A DNA stretch of 64,000 nt from Pomphorhynchus laevis. Its lineage: Eukaryota; Acanthocephala; Palaeacanthocephala; Echinorhynchida; Pomphorhynchidae. The stretch spans positions 1-64,000 of the forward strand of contig WNNJ02003583.1 in assembly GCA_012934845.2 (NCBI GenBank), in the 5' to 3' direction. The position numbers and the translations under genes were made by a program. Below the pieces are notes generated by a model that was not told the origin of the DNA, searched no databases, and worked only from the letters and a program-made list of their open reading frames with translations. This document shows positions 43,489 through 51,832 of the stretch, piece after piece; position 1 is the stretch's first letter; every line of letters begins with the position of its first letter.

Positions 43489-43521
43489 TTGTGTGTTAAA
43501 GCTGTTATAATTTTTGTTCTC
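43489..43521 (-). promoter_or_regulatory. Shared 5' leader block, copy 4 (I-like)
   Basis: On the minus strand GAGAACAAAAATTATAAC is followed by AGCTTTAACACACAA, then directly by the minisatellite. Confidence 0.55.
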
Positions 43522-43552
43522 AAAAATTATAATTTTTTTATATATAACATTT

Positions 43553-44625
43553 TAGGCAATGCTCAGAAATGTGCGGTTGCCGAGATAAAACAGGAAAGAA
43601 ATTTAGCATCTTGCCTAAAATATAAGAGGATATTGACAAGTTTGGACACCGAGAAGAAGGAAGTCGTGATATATGCTTCACAACGTGGGACGTTATCTTG
43701 GTGTAACAATCAACCGACACACGACAAACATACACAACTGACCACTCAAGAATTTCAAGATGCCATGTGTGCTAGATATAATCTTCCACTAAGTAATGTA
43801 ACACAAAGATGTGCATGCGGATCACCATCTACAGTTAATCATGCTATGTCATGTCGAAACGGAGGTGTCTTATATTTTAGAGATATTAAGCTAACGAACT
43901 ATTTTAGTTCGTGAGCTATTTTAGTTCGTGATATTTTAGCTAACGAACTCGCTAAAGTGTGTTATGATGTTTCTACAGAACCGATATTACAACCTGTACC
44001 CCGAAACCACGTATTTGAGAGATCAACGACATGTACTGACATTCTGGCAAGATCAGATATTGCTTGCCGGTGTTTATTAGGCGGTAAAATGGTGCGGTCC
44101 GTTTTGAACATTTGTATATACAACCCACTTGCACCTTCATATTCCAACAGAACACCCCGAGAATGCAATGTCTACCACGAACAACGGAAAATTGCAAAGT
44201 ACGCTGAACGAATTAACGAAATCGAACGATCCGCTTTCTTTCCGATGGTCTTCTCCGCTACCGGTGTAATGGCACCAGAAGCTGATAAGGTAATGCGCTG
44301 GATGTCCACAAAAGTTGCTGAGCGAAGAACACTGCCTTACAGTGATTGCATAAGAGCCTTGCGAACACATATATCACTTAAACTAGCAAAATGTGTATCG
44401 ATGTGCGTGAGATCCACAATAATAGGAACACAATATCAAATGACAGAAAATCGCACCGGAAACAATCCAGAAAGGATTGTTTTGCAATGATTTTGATTGA
44501 CCATTATTAAAAAATTTAAATTTTGAATCGAAAGGCCCATTAGCGGGAACGTTAATTGTATATGTTAGAACTTACGATATTATTTAAATAAACAAATTAT
44601 ATTTAAAAATAAAAAAAATTAACTA
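43553..44625 (+). pseudogene. R4-like LINE, 5'-truncated copy (array member 1)
   Basis: Frames 43489-43914 and 43957-44490 carry TQEFQDAMCARYNLPLSN, the zinc motif CACGSPSTVNHAMSC, LEP-type EPILQPVPRNHVFERS, ARSDIACRCLLGG and RSVLNICIYNPLAPSYS. The core ends CIRALRTHISLKLAKCVSMC. Between the zinc motif and the endonuclease an insertion of about 40 bp (near 43885-43935) made of repeated and inverted TTTTAGTTCGTGA units breaks the frame. The endonuclease Asp in FFDV is Asn here (LNICIYN). 3' hairpin at 44534-44551, then an A/T-rich tail. Confidence 0.8.
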
Positions 44626-44643
44626 GAGTTGATAATAAAAATT

Positions 44644-44678
44644 GTGAGAACAAAAATTTAAAGAGCTTAATCATACAA
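44644..44678 (+). promoter_or_regulatory. Shared 5' leader block, copy 5 (R4-like)
   Basis: GTGAGAACAAAAATTTAAAG is followed by AGCTTAATCATACAA, at the apparent 5' end of array member 2. A second, shorter similarity (AGCTTAAACACAA) lies at about 44818-44830. Confidence 0.5.
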
Positions 44679-45310
44679 TAAATAACATACAACGATTATT
44701 TTAAGATGATTTTAAACTTTCTTGGCTGTTAAATTAACTACTTACATTCTTACAATACGGTGTTACAAGGATATTTACTAAATACAATACATACAACGAT
44801 ACAATACATAACATACAAGCTTAAACACAATCACAATAAACCATACAAGAGTCATCCCAAGATAAAATAATAAAAGGGCTCCGGACGTCGAACAGTTATT
44901 CCACGAGGCATCCCCTCTTCGATACAAAAGTGTTGTTCGTGCAATGGCGTGGTTGCCAATGCTTAATGTGTCGGTGCGCGAGATCGAATAAACCATGTCT
45001 TAATTGCTCAGCTCCAAACTGCCTGCGCAAAACTCAATGTGTTCAGGAATTCAGCAATCACGGTAACAACGAGTTTCAAATTGTACAGGAGCTTCAACCC
45101 TCGAACGTACAAGCATCACACGATCCAATATCCATGACAGAGAGAAATTTGGAAAAATGCTCACTTGACATTGTGTACGACGAAATAATCTAATGGTGTC
45201 CCAATCTTTTTAAATTAACGATGTGTAGTGCAAGCAAGGAATTTCTTGGTCCGATTACAACGTGTTTCGATGACTTTAATAAAGCAAGAATAGATCGAAA
45301 TGATTATTAT
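44679..45310 (+). pseudogene. R4-like LINE, 5' fragment with decayed CXC module (array member 2)
   Basis: The 5' UTR resembles that of the copy at 11400-14779 (GTCATCCC(G/A)AGAT and AGGGCTC blocks). The region of the start codon reads ATTCCACGAGGCATCCC in place of ATGCC. The CXC module is split over two frames (KCCSCNG-like, then CLMCRCARSNKPCLNCSAPN from about 44962) and is followed by the N-terminal domain (IVYDEII, FKLTMCSASKEF in conceptual form). It is cut near 45300 at an (ATT)n tract. No RT survives. Confidence 0.7.
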
Positions 45311-45457
45311 TATTATTATAATAAGTCTGTTCTAGCAAATTAAAACTGTTCTAGCAAATTACACAAATTACAATAAATTCGATTACAAGATAAATTCGAT
45401 TACAAGATAAATTCGATTACAAGATAAATTCGATTACAAGATTATTATTATTATTAT
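45311..45457 (+). repeat. 17-bp tandem repeats and (ATT)n before intact R4-like copy A
   Basis: CTGTTCTAGCAAATTA occurs twice. Then comes the unit GATAAATTCGATTACAA four times (45372-45440), then (ATT)n at 45441-45457. The same 17-bp unit occurs twice before (ATT)n in front of the other intact copy (55321-55374). Confidence 0.85.
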
Positions 45458-45501
45458 CACCTTAAAAAGGTAATAACATACACAGATTTCCAACACAAAT
45501 T

Positions 45502-48483
45502 ATGCCGAAAGGAATTCCTGCAGGTATTTCAAAATGTTGTTCCTGCAACGGTCAAGCTGCTGTTTGTAAGTCATGCAAATGTGCCCGTCTAAAACAACCT
45601 TGCGTCAACTGTTCAGCACGAAATTGTGGAAATACCGCTTCTCTGTATGTAGTTGACAATGTGGTTAAACAATCATGTTTAATCGATAATTCAACTTGTA
45701 ATGGATCGGTTAACACAAACATAATCGAAACATCAAATAACATATCGCAGCACGCATCGATCATTGAATCTACATACTATGAAGTTGTAAAGTGGATACC
45801 CAACTTGTTCAACTTACCAAAATGCAACACAAGTTCAAGTTTCATAGACATACTATCGGAATGTTACTCCGCCATTAACTCTGATCACTCTAAAATGAGG
45901 TATCTCCTGATGAAGATAACCGTTATATGTCAACTTATGCTTCAAAAAACAACAACAAGGAAGACTAGCGCAATAAGATCAATACTTACAAGACGAATAT
46001 TACTCTGGAAAGAGAACCGAATATCCGAACTACTAGTTGAGGGAAGAATTCTTCAATCTGAGGCACGCGATCGTTTACCAATAATAAAAAAGAATCAAAA
46101 CTGGATAAACTTATTTAGTAAACTGTTAACAACGGGAAAAACACACGCCGCAATTCAAGTACTAAAAGATCCCAATAAATCGCACCAGGTGTTCAGACTT
46201 AAAGACACTTTGCCAAGCGGTCAATCAGTAAAGGAGAAATTGTTGGAATTACATCCTGATTCAATTCCTGCGAATAAACACGTCTTACTCAGAGCTCCAC
46301 TGGATAACATTGCTGATCATCATCCTGTTCGCTTCCTAAAAATAGATGCTGAAGATATTCGTTCTGCCGCTAGATCTACACGTGGTGCAGCAGGGCCTTC
46401 TGGAGTAAATGCATCTTCATGGAAGAGTATGATATGCTCTTTTGGTCAAAGTTCTAATGGGCTTGCTGAATCCTTAGCCAACTTCGCAATAACTATAGCG
46501 ACCATCGAATTGAATCCCGGCGACATTGAGGCCTTTACAGTAAGCCGTCTAATTCCATTAGATAAAAATCCAGGAGTACGACCGATTGGAGTAGGTGAAG
46601 TCTCTCGAAGAATAGTAGGCAAAGTTGTGGCGAAAAGAATTTCGGAAGATATCCAGAAAGTGGCTGGTTGTGTTCAATTATGCTCTGGCCAACGATGTGG
46701 TATTGAGATGGCAATTCATTCCACAAGAGAACTCTTTGATAGTAGCGATGACTTGTGCATATTACAACTAGATGCATCCAACGCTTTTAATCGCATAAAT
46801 CGTTTAGTCGCTTTGAACAATGTAGAGTTCATATGTCCTTCTTTATCCACTATACTACGAAATATCTACAAATGCCCTAATATACTGACTGTCGACAATG
46901 ATTTTTTAGAATCATCAGAGGGATTCACTCAAGGTGACCCGCTTTCCATGATTGCGTTTGCCGCGGCGTCTCTTCCCTTGATTAATGTTCTTTCAAAGGC
47001 TGCCCCGAATACTGTACATCGCTGGTATGCGGATGACTCTAACATTATCGGAAGTGTGAAGGACCTTAAGACGATTTGGGATACTGTGCGTCGAGTCGGT
47101 CCTGATTTTGGATTTTATCTTAATGAAGAAAAGTGCCGAATGTTGGTACACGATAAGATACTTAGCGTTGCCCGGTCGATTTTCGTAGAATCTAACCTAT
47201 GCATTAATACTGATGGAATTGAGATACTGGGTTCAGCTATTGGTACAAAATCATATACAAATATGTTTATAAAAAGGAAAATAGATGAATGGTCTACTTG
47301 CATAGAGAGGTTGATACTAGTAGCCGACGAAGATCCTCACTTGGCTTACGTCGCTCTGACTCAAGCACTACAACACAGCTGGAACTTCATACAACGAACT
47401 ATACATGTCTATTCAGAAGCATTCGCAAACTTGTCGAAAATCATAGTATCCTGCCTTGTTCCCAAGATAACTGGCGTCGTCGATATAGATCGATTTAAAA
47501 CAATATTAAATATCCCTTTGCGGTATGGTGGTTTGGGAATTTTTCTGCCTCAAGATGGATCTGATCTGGAATTCGAAAATTCGCGCCGAATGTGTCAACC
47601 GCTGATCAATGCATCATTTGGCCCCTTGTTGGCCCAACAGCAGCAACAAATCGCTTTGGATATTCACAATCAACGAAATAATTTTTGGAATATTAAATTA
47701 CAAACATTGGAAGATAGCAATATTATAAAAGCTTTAAAATTTGCTGCTACGTGTGGTGCGTCAACATGGTTGTCTGCAAAACCGATGGAAGCATATGGTT
47801 ATCGACTCTCAAAGCTCCAATTTCAAGACGCTCTAGCGACAAGATATGGTTGGACGCCTCCGAAACAACCAGATCAATGTTTATGCGGTTCAAAGTTTGA
47901 GCTCCGTCACTCTCTTTCATGTAAGGTCGGTGGTATGCCAATAATACGACACAACTTCCTTCGGGATCTAATTGCAAAAGAGCTAAAAGGGATTTGCGAC
48001 CCCGTTTCTCTTGAACCTACACTGCAACCGCTTCCAGACGGAGTAACATTCGCAACAAATTCGACAGCCAGGGAACATAACGCTAGAGTAGATATTTCTT
48101 GCTATGGGTTGTTTAGTATTTCGGAGCGGTCCCTATTGGACATTTGCGTTTACAATCACCTTGCTTCGTCCTACTCAACATCAATGCCACAAAATCACTT
48201 TCACTACCACGAACAAAGGAAAATCGGAAAATACGGTGAACGTATATCACGATTTGAAAGAGCTTGTTTTTTTCCTATAATTTTTGCAGCTAACGGTGGA
48301 GCTGGTGAAATAGCTTCAAAGGTGCTACGACAAATATGCAGGCGTCAATCTATAAAATCTACTCGGCCATACAACGAATGCATGCGTGATTTGAGGATCA
48401 AAACGGGACTAGCGCTAGCAAGAGCAGCATCATTACAAGTCCGCTGCACTCCGTTGAGTAATATGTCGGGACAATGTGCTTGA
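45502..48483 (+). CDS. R4-like LINE copy A: CXC module, RT, restriction-like endonuclease, intact
   Basis: 993 codons, no breaks. Start chosen at 45502, about 45 nt after the (ATT)n junction and right before the Cys module, as in copy E. CXC-like module: Cys 12, 13, 15, 22, 25, 27, 34, 37, 42. An N-terminal domain (YYEVVKWIPNLFNLPKCNTS) follows, then GAAGPSGVNASSW, RT motif A LQLDASNAFNRIN (about 421), motif B EGFTQGDPLSMIA (about 472) and motif C RWYADDSN (about 507), the thumb with RYGGLGIF, zinc motif CLCGSKFELRHSLSC (about 792) and the endonuclease: ARVDISCYG (about 860), RSLLDICVYN (about 876), HEQRKIGKYGERI. In R2/R4-type LINEs this single protein nicks a specific target and primes reverse transcription there. 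The 3' UTR (48484-48568) ends in poly(A) and lacks the family hairpin. Confidence 0.9.
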   Translation: MPKGIPAGISKCCSCNGQAAVCKSCKCARLKQPCVNCSARNCGNTASLYVVDNVVKQSCLIDNSTCNGSVNTNIIETSNNISQHASIIESTYYEVVKWIPNLFNLPKCNTSSSFIDILSECYSAINSDHSKMRYLLMKITVICQLMLQKTTTRKTSAIRSILTRRILLWKENRISELLVEGRILQSEARDRLPIIKKNQNWINLFSKLLTTGKTHAAIQVLKDPNKSHQVFRLKDTLPSGQSVKEKLLELHPDSIPANKHVLLRAPLDNIADHHPVRFLKIDAEDIRSAARSTRGAAGPSGVNASSWKSMICSFGQSSNGLAESLANFAITIATIELNPGDIEAFTVSRLIPLDKNPGVRPIGVGEVSRRIVGKVVAKRISEDIQKVAGCVQLCSGQRCGIEMAIHSTRELFDSSDDLCILQLDASNAFNRINRLVALNNVEFICPSLSTILRNIYKCPNILTVDNDFLESSEGFTQGDPLSMIAFAAASLPLINVLSKAAPNTVHRWYADDSNIIGSVKDLKTIWDTVRRVGPDFGFYLNEEKCRMLVHDKILSVARSIFVESNLCINTDGIEILGSAIGTKSYTNMFIKRKIDEWSTCIERLILVADEDPHLAYVALTQALQHSWNFIQRTIHVYSEAFANLSKIIVSCLVPKITGVVDIDRFKTILNIPLRYGGLGIFLPQDGSDLEFENSRRMCQPLINASFGPLLAQQQQQIALDIHNQRNNFWNIKLQTLEDSNIIKALKFAATCGASTWLSAKPMEAYGYRLSKLQFQDALATRYGWTPPKQPDQCLCGSKFELRHSLSCKVGGMPIIRHNFLRDLIAKELKGICDPVSLEPTLQPLPDGVTFATNSTAREHNARVDISCYGLFSISERSLLDICVYNHLASSYSTSMPQNHFHYHEQRKIGKYGERISRFERACFFPIIFAANGGAGEIASKVLRQICRRQSIKSTRPYNECMRDLRIKTGLALARAASLQVRCTPLSNMSGQCA

Positions 48484-48583
48484 CAGTGCAAGAAACTTTT
48501 CTAGTTTGTAGAACATTTTACTTCTTTTTTTTTCTTGAATAAATCTTCTCTTCAAAAAAAAAAAAAAATTATAATAAGTCTTG

Positions 48584-48630
48584 GAATTATAATAACCAAG
48601 ACTTAACATAAGTCTTGGTTATTATAATTC
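48584..48630. repeat. Perfect 22-bp inverted repeat at the junction of copies A and B
   Basis: Arms 48584-48605 and 48609-48630 with a 3-nt ACA loop; core TTATAATAACCAAGACTTA and its complement. A partial direct copy (ATAATAAGTCTTGG) lies just left. It is between the poly(A) tail of A and the 5' end of B. It is nearly an uninterrupted foldback, as expected from snap-back synthesis or a target rearrangement. Confidence 0.9.
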
Positions 48631-48678
48631 TTACATTTCTGATAAACATACAATAAACATACAATTTCTGAACATTCC

Positions 48679-48864
48679 ATGACGAAGGGTAAGCCGAGTA
48701 ATATTGCCCCGTGCTGTACATGCAACGGTAATGCTGCAAGATGCAAAGGATGTCGGTGTGCGAAAAATAAAACAGCATGTGTCAACTGCAGAGCAGCTTG
48801 TTGCCAAAATACGTGTCCAAATATGATGTCTATGAAGTTAGATAGTGTGCCCCTTGGAAATTAA
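48679..48864 (+). CDS. R4-like LINE copy B, N-terminal CXC module (cut by frameshift)
   Basis: 61 codons: MTKGKPSN, then Cys at 12, 13, 15, 22, 25, 27, 34, 37, 41 and 42, the same spacing as in copies A and E with one extra Cys. The frame closes at 48864; the rest of the protein follows in another frame from about 48906. Either this is a frameshift mutation or the module is made separately. A mutation is the simpler reading, because A and E are fused. Confidence 0.8.
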   Translation: MTKGKPSNIAPCCTCNGNAARCKGCRCAKNKTACVNCRAACCQNTCPNMMSMKLDSVPLGN

Positions 48865-48905
48865 ATTGTCATCTTTCAACAGTCGATACATCTAATGAAC
48901 CAGTC

Positions 48906-51698
48906 GTGGTGGGACAGCGTCGGGAGAATTTAAATTACGATAATTTGATCGAGGACATGTATATGACAGTGATAAGCTGGGTTCCAAATCATATGAAACT
49001 TCCAAAATGCAGTACCAGCGGTCAGTTTATCAATCTCCTGACAGAAAAATTCAACGCAGTCGCGATCCCTAGCTTACATGAACAACGGGCATTGAAAGAA
49101 GTTGTGGTAATGAGTCAATTGATGTTACAATCAATACCATCGAGAGGAATTGGTACAATAAGAAAGGCTCTACTACGAAGAATGGATGATTGGAATTTGG
49201 GAAAGTATAAAGAACTTTTTGACGAGGCAAGCATCTTACAACGTCGAATGGTTAGTGATGGATTTGCAAAGGGTTTTCAAAGAATAAGTAAGCAGAAAAA
49301 ATTTTCTCGTTTTATGCGATCAGGCAAAACGAGTGCAGCGATAAAAATCCTTGAAGACACTGAAGATGGCAATACGGTTTATAGTTTTGACGATATGTGT
49401 GATGGTAAGCTTGTATCTGATATTTTGACTGAATTACATCCGCCTGCGCAGCCACTTTCTCAAGATGCAGTGTTATCGCTTCCTATAACTAATTGTAAAT
49501 CCCATCACTTTTCAATATATAGTGGAATCGATGGACGTGCAATTATCAGGGAATCATTGATGACTCATGGAGGGGCCGGTCCTTCTGGGATAACGGCGAT
49601 TGCGTTCAGACGAATGTTAACGGCTTTTGGATCACACTCGATAAAGTTAGCTGATGCCATTGCGGGTTTAGCAGTGCGCATTGCATCAGAATCAATTCCG
49701 GCTGAGTCTTTACAGGCATACGTTAACAGCAGAATTGTTGCGTTAAATAAGCGCCCTGGTGTCCGACCTATTGGAGTAGGTGAGGTATTTCGTCGTGTAA
49801 TTGGTAAAGCTATTCTGAATGTGGCTAAAAGAGATTTAAGGGCAGTAGCAGGTAATCTGCAAATGTGTGCGGGACAGCCAGGTGGGCTAGGGTATGTGAT
49901 ACATACATTAACCGATCATTTCCACTCGAACGAGCAATATGGAATACTGTCAGTGGACGCGAAGAATGCGTTTAATCTAATGAATAGATGCCTAATGCTT
50001 AAAAATGTCGAAAAAGTATGCCCTGCCTTCACATGTGTTCTGAGAAATATATATAAGCTAAATGCTTTACTTGTTGGCCAAGGAGGTAATTTAGCATCGT
50101 CAGAGGGTGTCACTCAAGGGGACCCTCTTGCGATGCCAGCGTTTGCAATCTCATCGATGCCCTTGATATATAAAATCAGAGAATCGATTCCATCAATAAA
50201 ACAATGCTGGTATGCAGATGATTCGACTTTCGTTGGTGGGCTTGATGATCTATCACGTGTATGGCGTCTTCTTTGCTCAATAGGTGAGCAGTATGGATAC
50301 CATGTCAATCCAAACAAATCGAGGTTGCTTATACATCCACGAAACATGATCCGTGCTCAACACATCTTTGGAGCTGATGGTTTAATCATTAATGAAGATG
50401 GATTAAAGGTACTTGGTGCACCTATTGGCACGCCAAAGTTTGTAAGGGAGTATTGCTGCGGGCAGTTTTTATCGATGTCAAATCTGGTCAAGGATGTTGC
50501 TAATGCCGCTGATGCCGATGCTCATTCCGCATTTGTGGCATACTCTCTTGCAGTTCAGTCAAAGTGGACTCACCTTTTCCGAGCCGTTGATTGTGACATA
50601 GAATGGTTGGATGATCTAAAGAATGTTATTGACACAAAATTTATGAATTCCATGTTTGGCGATGACATTGATCTTGATTTGAGGGGAGTATGTTCTTTGT
50701 CAACCAGTTTGGGGGGACTAGGAATACGAAATATTGAGAGTGAATTAACCAGACAGTACAACGCTGCACGATTGTTATCGTCCATATATGAAGAACCTGA
50801 TTTAGATATTGGTTTCTCAGTAATACACTTATTGTCTGCAATTCAAAACGAACATAAAGAAGAAAATCGAAATTATGCTGAAAAACTCAAGCCAGAGATC
50901 ATTCCTATATTGCGAAAATCAGTGGAATATGCATCCCTGAAGGGTGCCTCTAATTGGCTAACAAGAGATGCGTTGGTTTCTACGGATTGTCAGTTGTCAA
51001 CGCAAGAGTTTCGAGATGCATTGTCTGTTCGATATGGTTTAACTCCCAAAGATTTGCCGGATAAGTGTCAATGTGGTCAGATATTAACAACGTCGCATGC
51101 TCTCTCGTGCAAAAGGGGCGCATTCAACTTCATCCGTCATAATCAACTTCGAGACTTTTTGGTTAAGAAGTTGAACACAGTCTGTTGGAATGTGTTTGCA
51201 GAACCATCTCTGACTCCAGTTCCTGAAAACATCAGTTTCAATATTAGTACAACAACCAGACAAGATGATGCTCGAGCTGATATAGTAGGTAATGGACTGT
51301 TCGGTGGGAATATGGAGCGTACATTTTTTGATGTAGTCGTTTTCAACAATCATGCTCCGTCCTATTGCGAAAAGTCAACAGATGCCACTTTCACTTTCCA
51401 CGAAAATAGAAAATGTGCCAAGTACGAAGAAAGGATACATACAATAGAGCACAGCTCATTTTGTCCCCTTATTTGGGCGACTACGGGCGGAGCTGGCAAG
51501 AGTGCACAAGCATGTATTAAATCATTGGCTCTAAAAATCGCTGAACAACAAAAAAGCGAATACGCCGTCACGATATCATCAATCAGGACATATATTAGTA
51601 TGTGTCTTGCGAAAATTTGCTCTGCGACGCTTAGATGTCCACGTGTTCAGTTTCAGCGGACTTCGTATCTTCGAGCAGGACTTGTTTTATCAGAGTAA
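48906..51698 (+). CDS. R4-like LINE copy B: RT and restriction-like endonuclease
   Basis: 930 codons without a break. N-terminal domain (MTVISWVPNHMKLPKCST), GGAGPSGITAIAF, RPIGVGEVFRRVIGKA, motif A LSVDAKNAFNLMNR, motif B SEGVTQGDPLAMPAF, motif C QCWYADDSTFVGG, GGLGIRN, zinc motif CQCGQILTTSHALSC, then ARADIVGNGLFGG, RTFFDVVVFNNHAPSY and HENRKCAKYEERI. The Met at 48906 is only the first in the frame; the natural start is at 48679 in the other frame. 3' UTR: ATGGTATTTATACCACTAT, hairpin at 51744-51761, then the A-rich tail and (ATT)n (51811-51832). A 3'-end-only relative lies at 55141-55250. Confidence 0.85.
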   Translation: MVGQRRENLNYDNLIEDMYMTVISWVPNHMKLPKCSTSGQFINLLTEKFNAVAIPSLHEQRALKEVVVMSQLMLQSIPSRGIGTIRKALLRRMDDWNLGKYKELFDEASILQRRMVSDGFAKGFQRISKQKKFSRFMRSGKTSAAIKILEDTEDGNTVYSFDDMCDGKLVSDILTELHPPAQPLSQDAVLSLPITNCKSHHFSIYSGIDGRAIIRESLMTHGGAGPSGITAIAFRRMLTAFGSHSIKLADAIAGLAVRIASESIPAESLQAYVNSRIVALNKRPGVRPIGVGEVFRRVIGKAILNVAKRDLRAVAGNLQMCAGQPGGLGYVIHTLTDHFHSNEQYGILSVDAKNAFNLMNRCLMLKNVEKVCPAFTCVLRNIYKLNALLVGQGGNLASSEGVTQGDPLAMPAFAISSMPLIYKIRESIPSIKQCWYADDSTFVGGLDDLSRVWRLLCSIGEQYGYHVNPNKSRLLIHPRNMIRAQHIFGADGLIINEDGLKVLGAPIGTPKFVREYCCGQFLSMSNLVKDVANAADADAHSAFVAYSLAVQSKWTHLFRAVDCDIEWLDDLKNVIDTKFMNSMFGDDIDLDLRGVCSLSTSLGGLGIRNIESELTRQYNAARLLSSIYEEPDLDIGFSVIHLLSAIQNEHKEENRNYAEKLKPEIIPILRKSVEYASLKGASNWLTRDALVSTDCQLSTQEFRDALSVRYGLTPKDLPDKCQCGQILTTSHALSCKRGAFNFIRHNQLRDFLVKKLNTVCWNVFAEPSLTPVPENISFNISTTTRQDDARADIVGNGLFGGNMERTFFDVVVFNNHAPSYCEKSTDATFTFHENRKCAKYEERIHTIEHSSFCPLIWATTGGAGKSAQACIKSLALKIAEQQKSEYAVTISSIRTYISMCLAKICSATLRCPRVQFQRTSYLRAGLVLSE

Positions 51699-51743
51699 TA
51701 TGTTTGTGTTATGGTATTTATACCACTATTTTAAATGTATAGA

Positions 51744-51761
51744 GGCCCATTTGTGGGAACC
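51744..51761 (+). promoter_or_regulatory. Conserved 3' hairpin of R4-like LINEs (copy B)
   Basis: GGCCCATTTGTGGGAACC: stems CCC/GGG and GG/CC, loop ATTTGT. Equivalents: 11058-11077 (inverted), 14725-14744, 32557-32574, 44534-44551, 53841-53860, 55075-55094, 55187-55204 and 60205-60222. It is usually followed within about 6 nt by TTGTA. Probably the RNA signal used to start reverse transcription. Confidence 0.75.
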
Positions 51762-51832
51762 TTAATTGTACAAATTAAAATTTTAATAAATTGTTATTAT
51801 TGAAAAAAAAATTATTATTATTATTATTATTA

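Noticed and set aside
48679-48864. Separate small CXC protein encoded upstream of the RT as a distinct gene
   Set aside because: In copies A and E the module is fused to the RT; in B a single frameshift explains the split.
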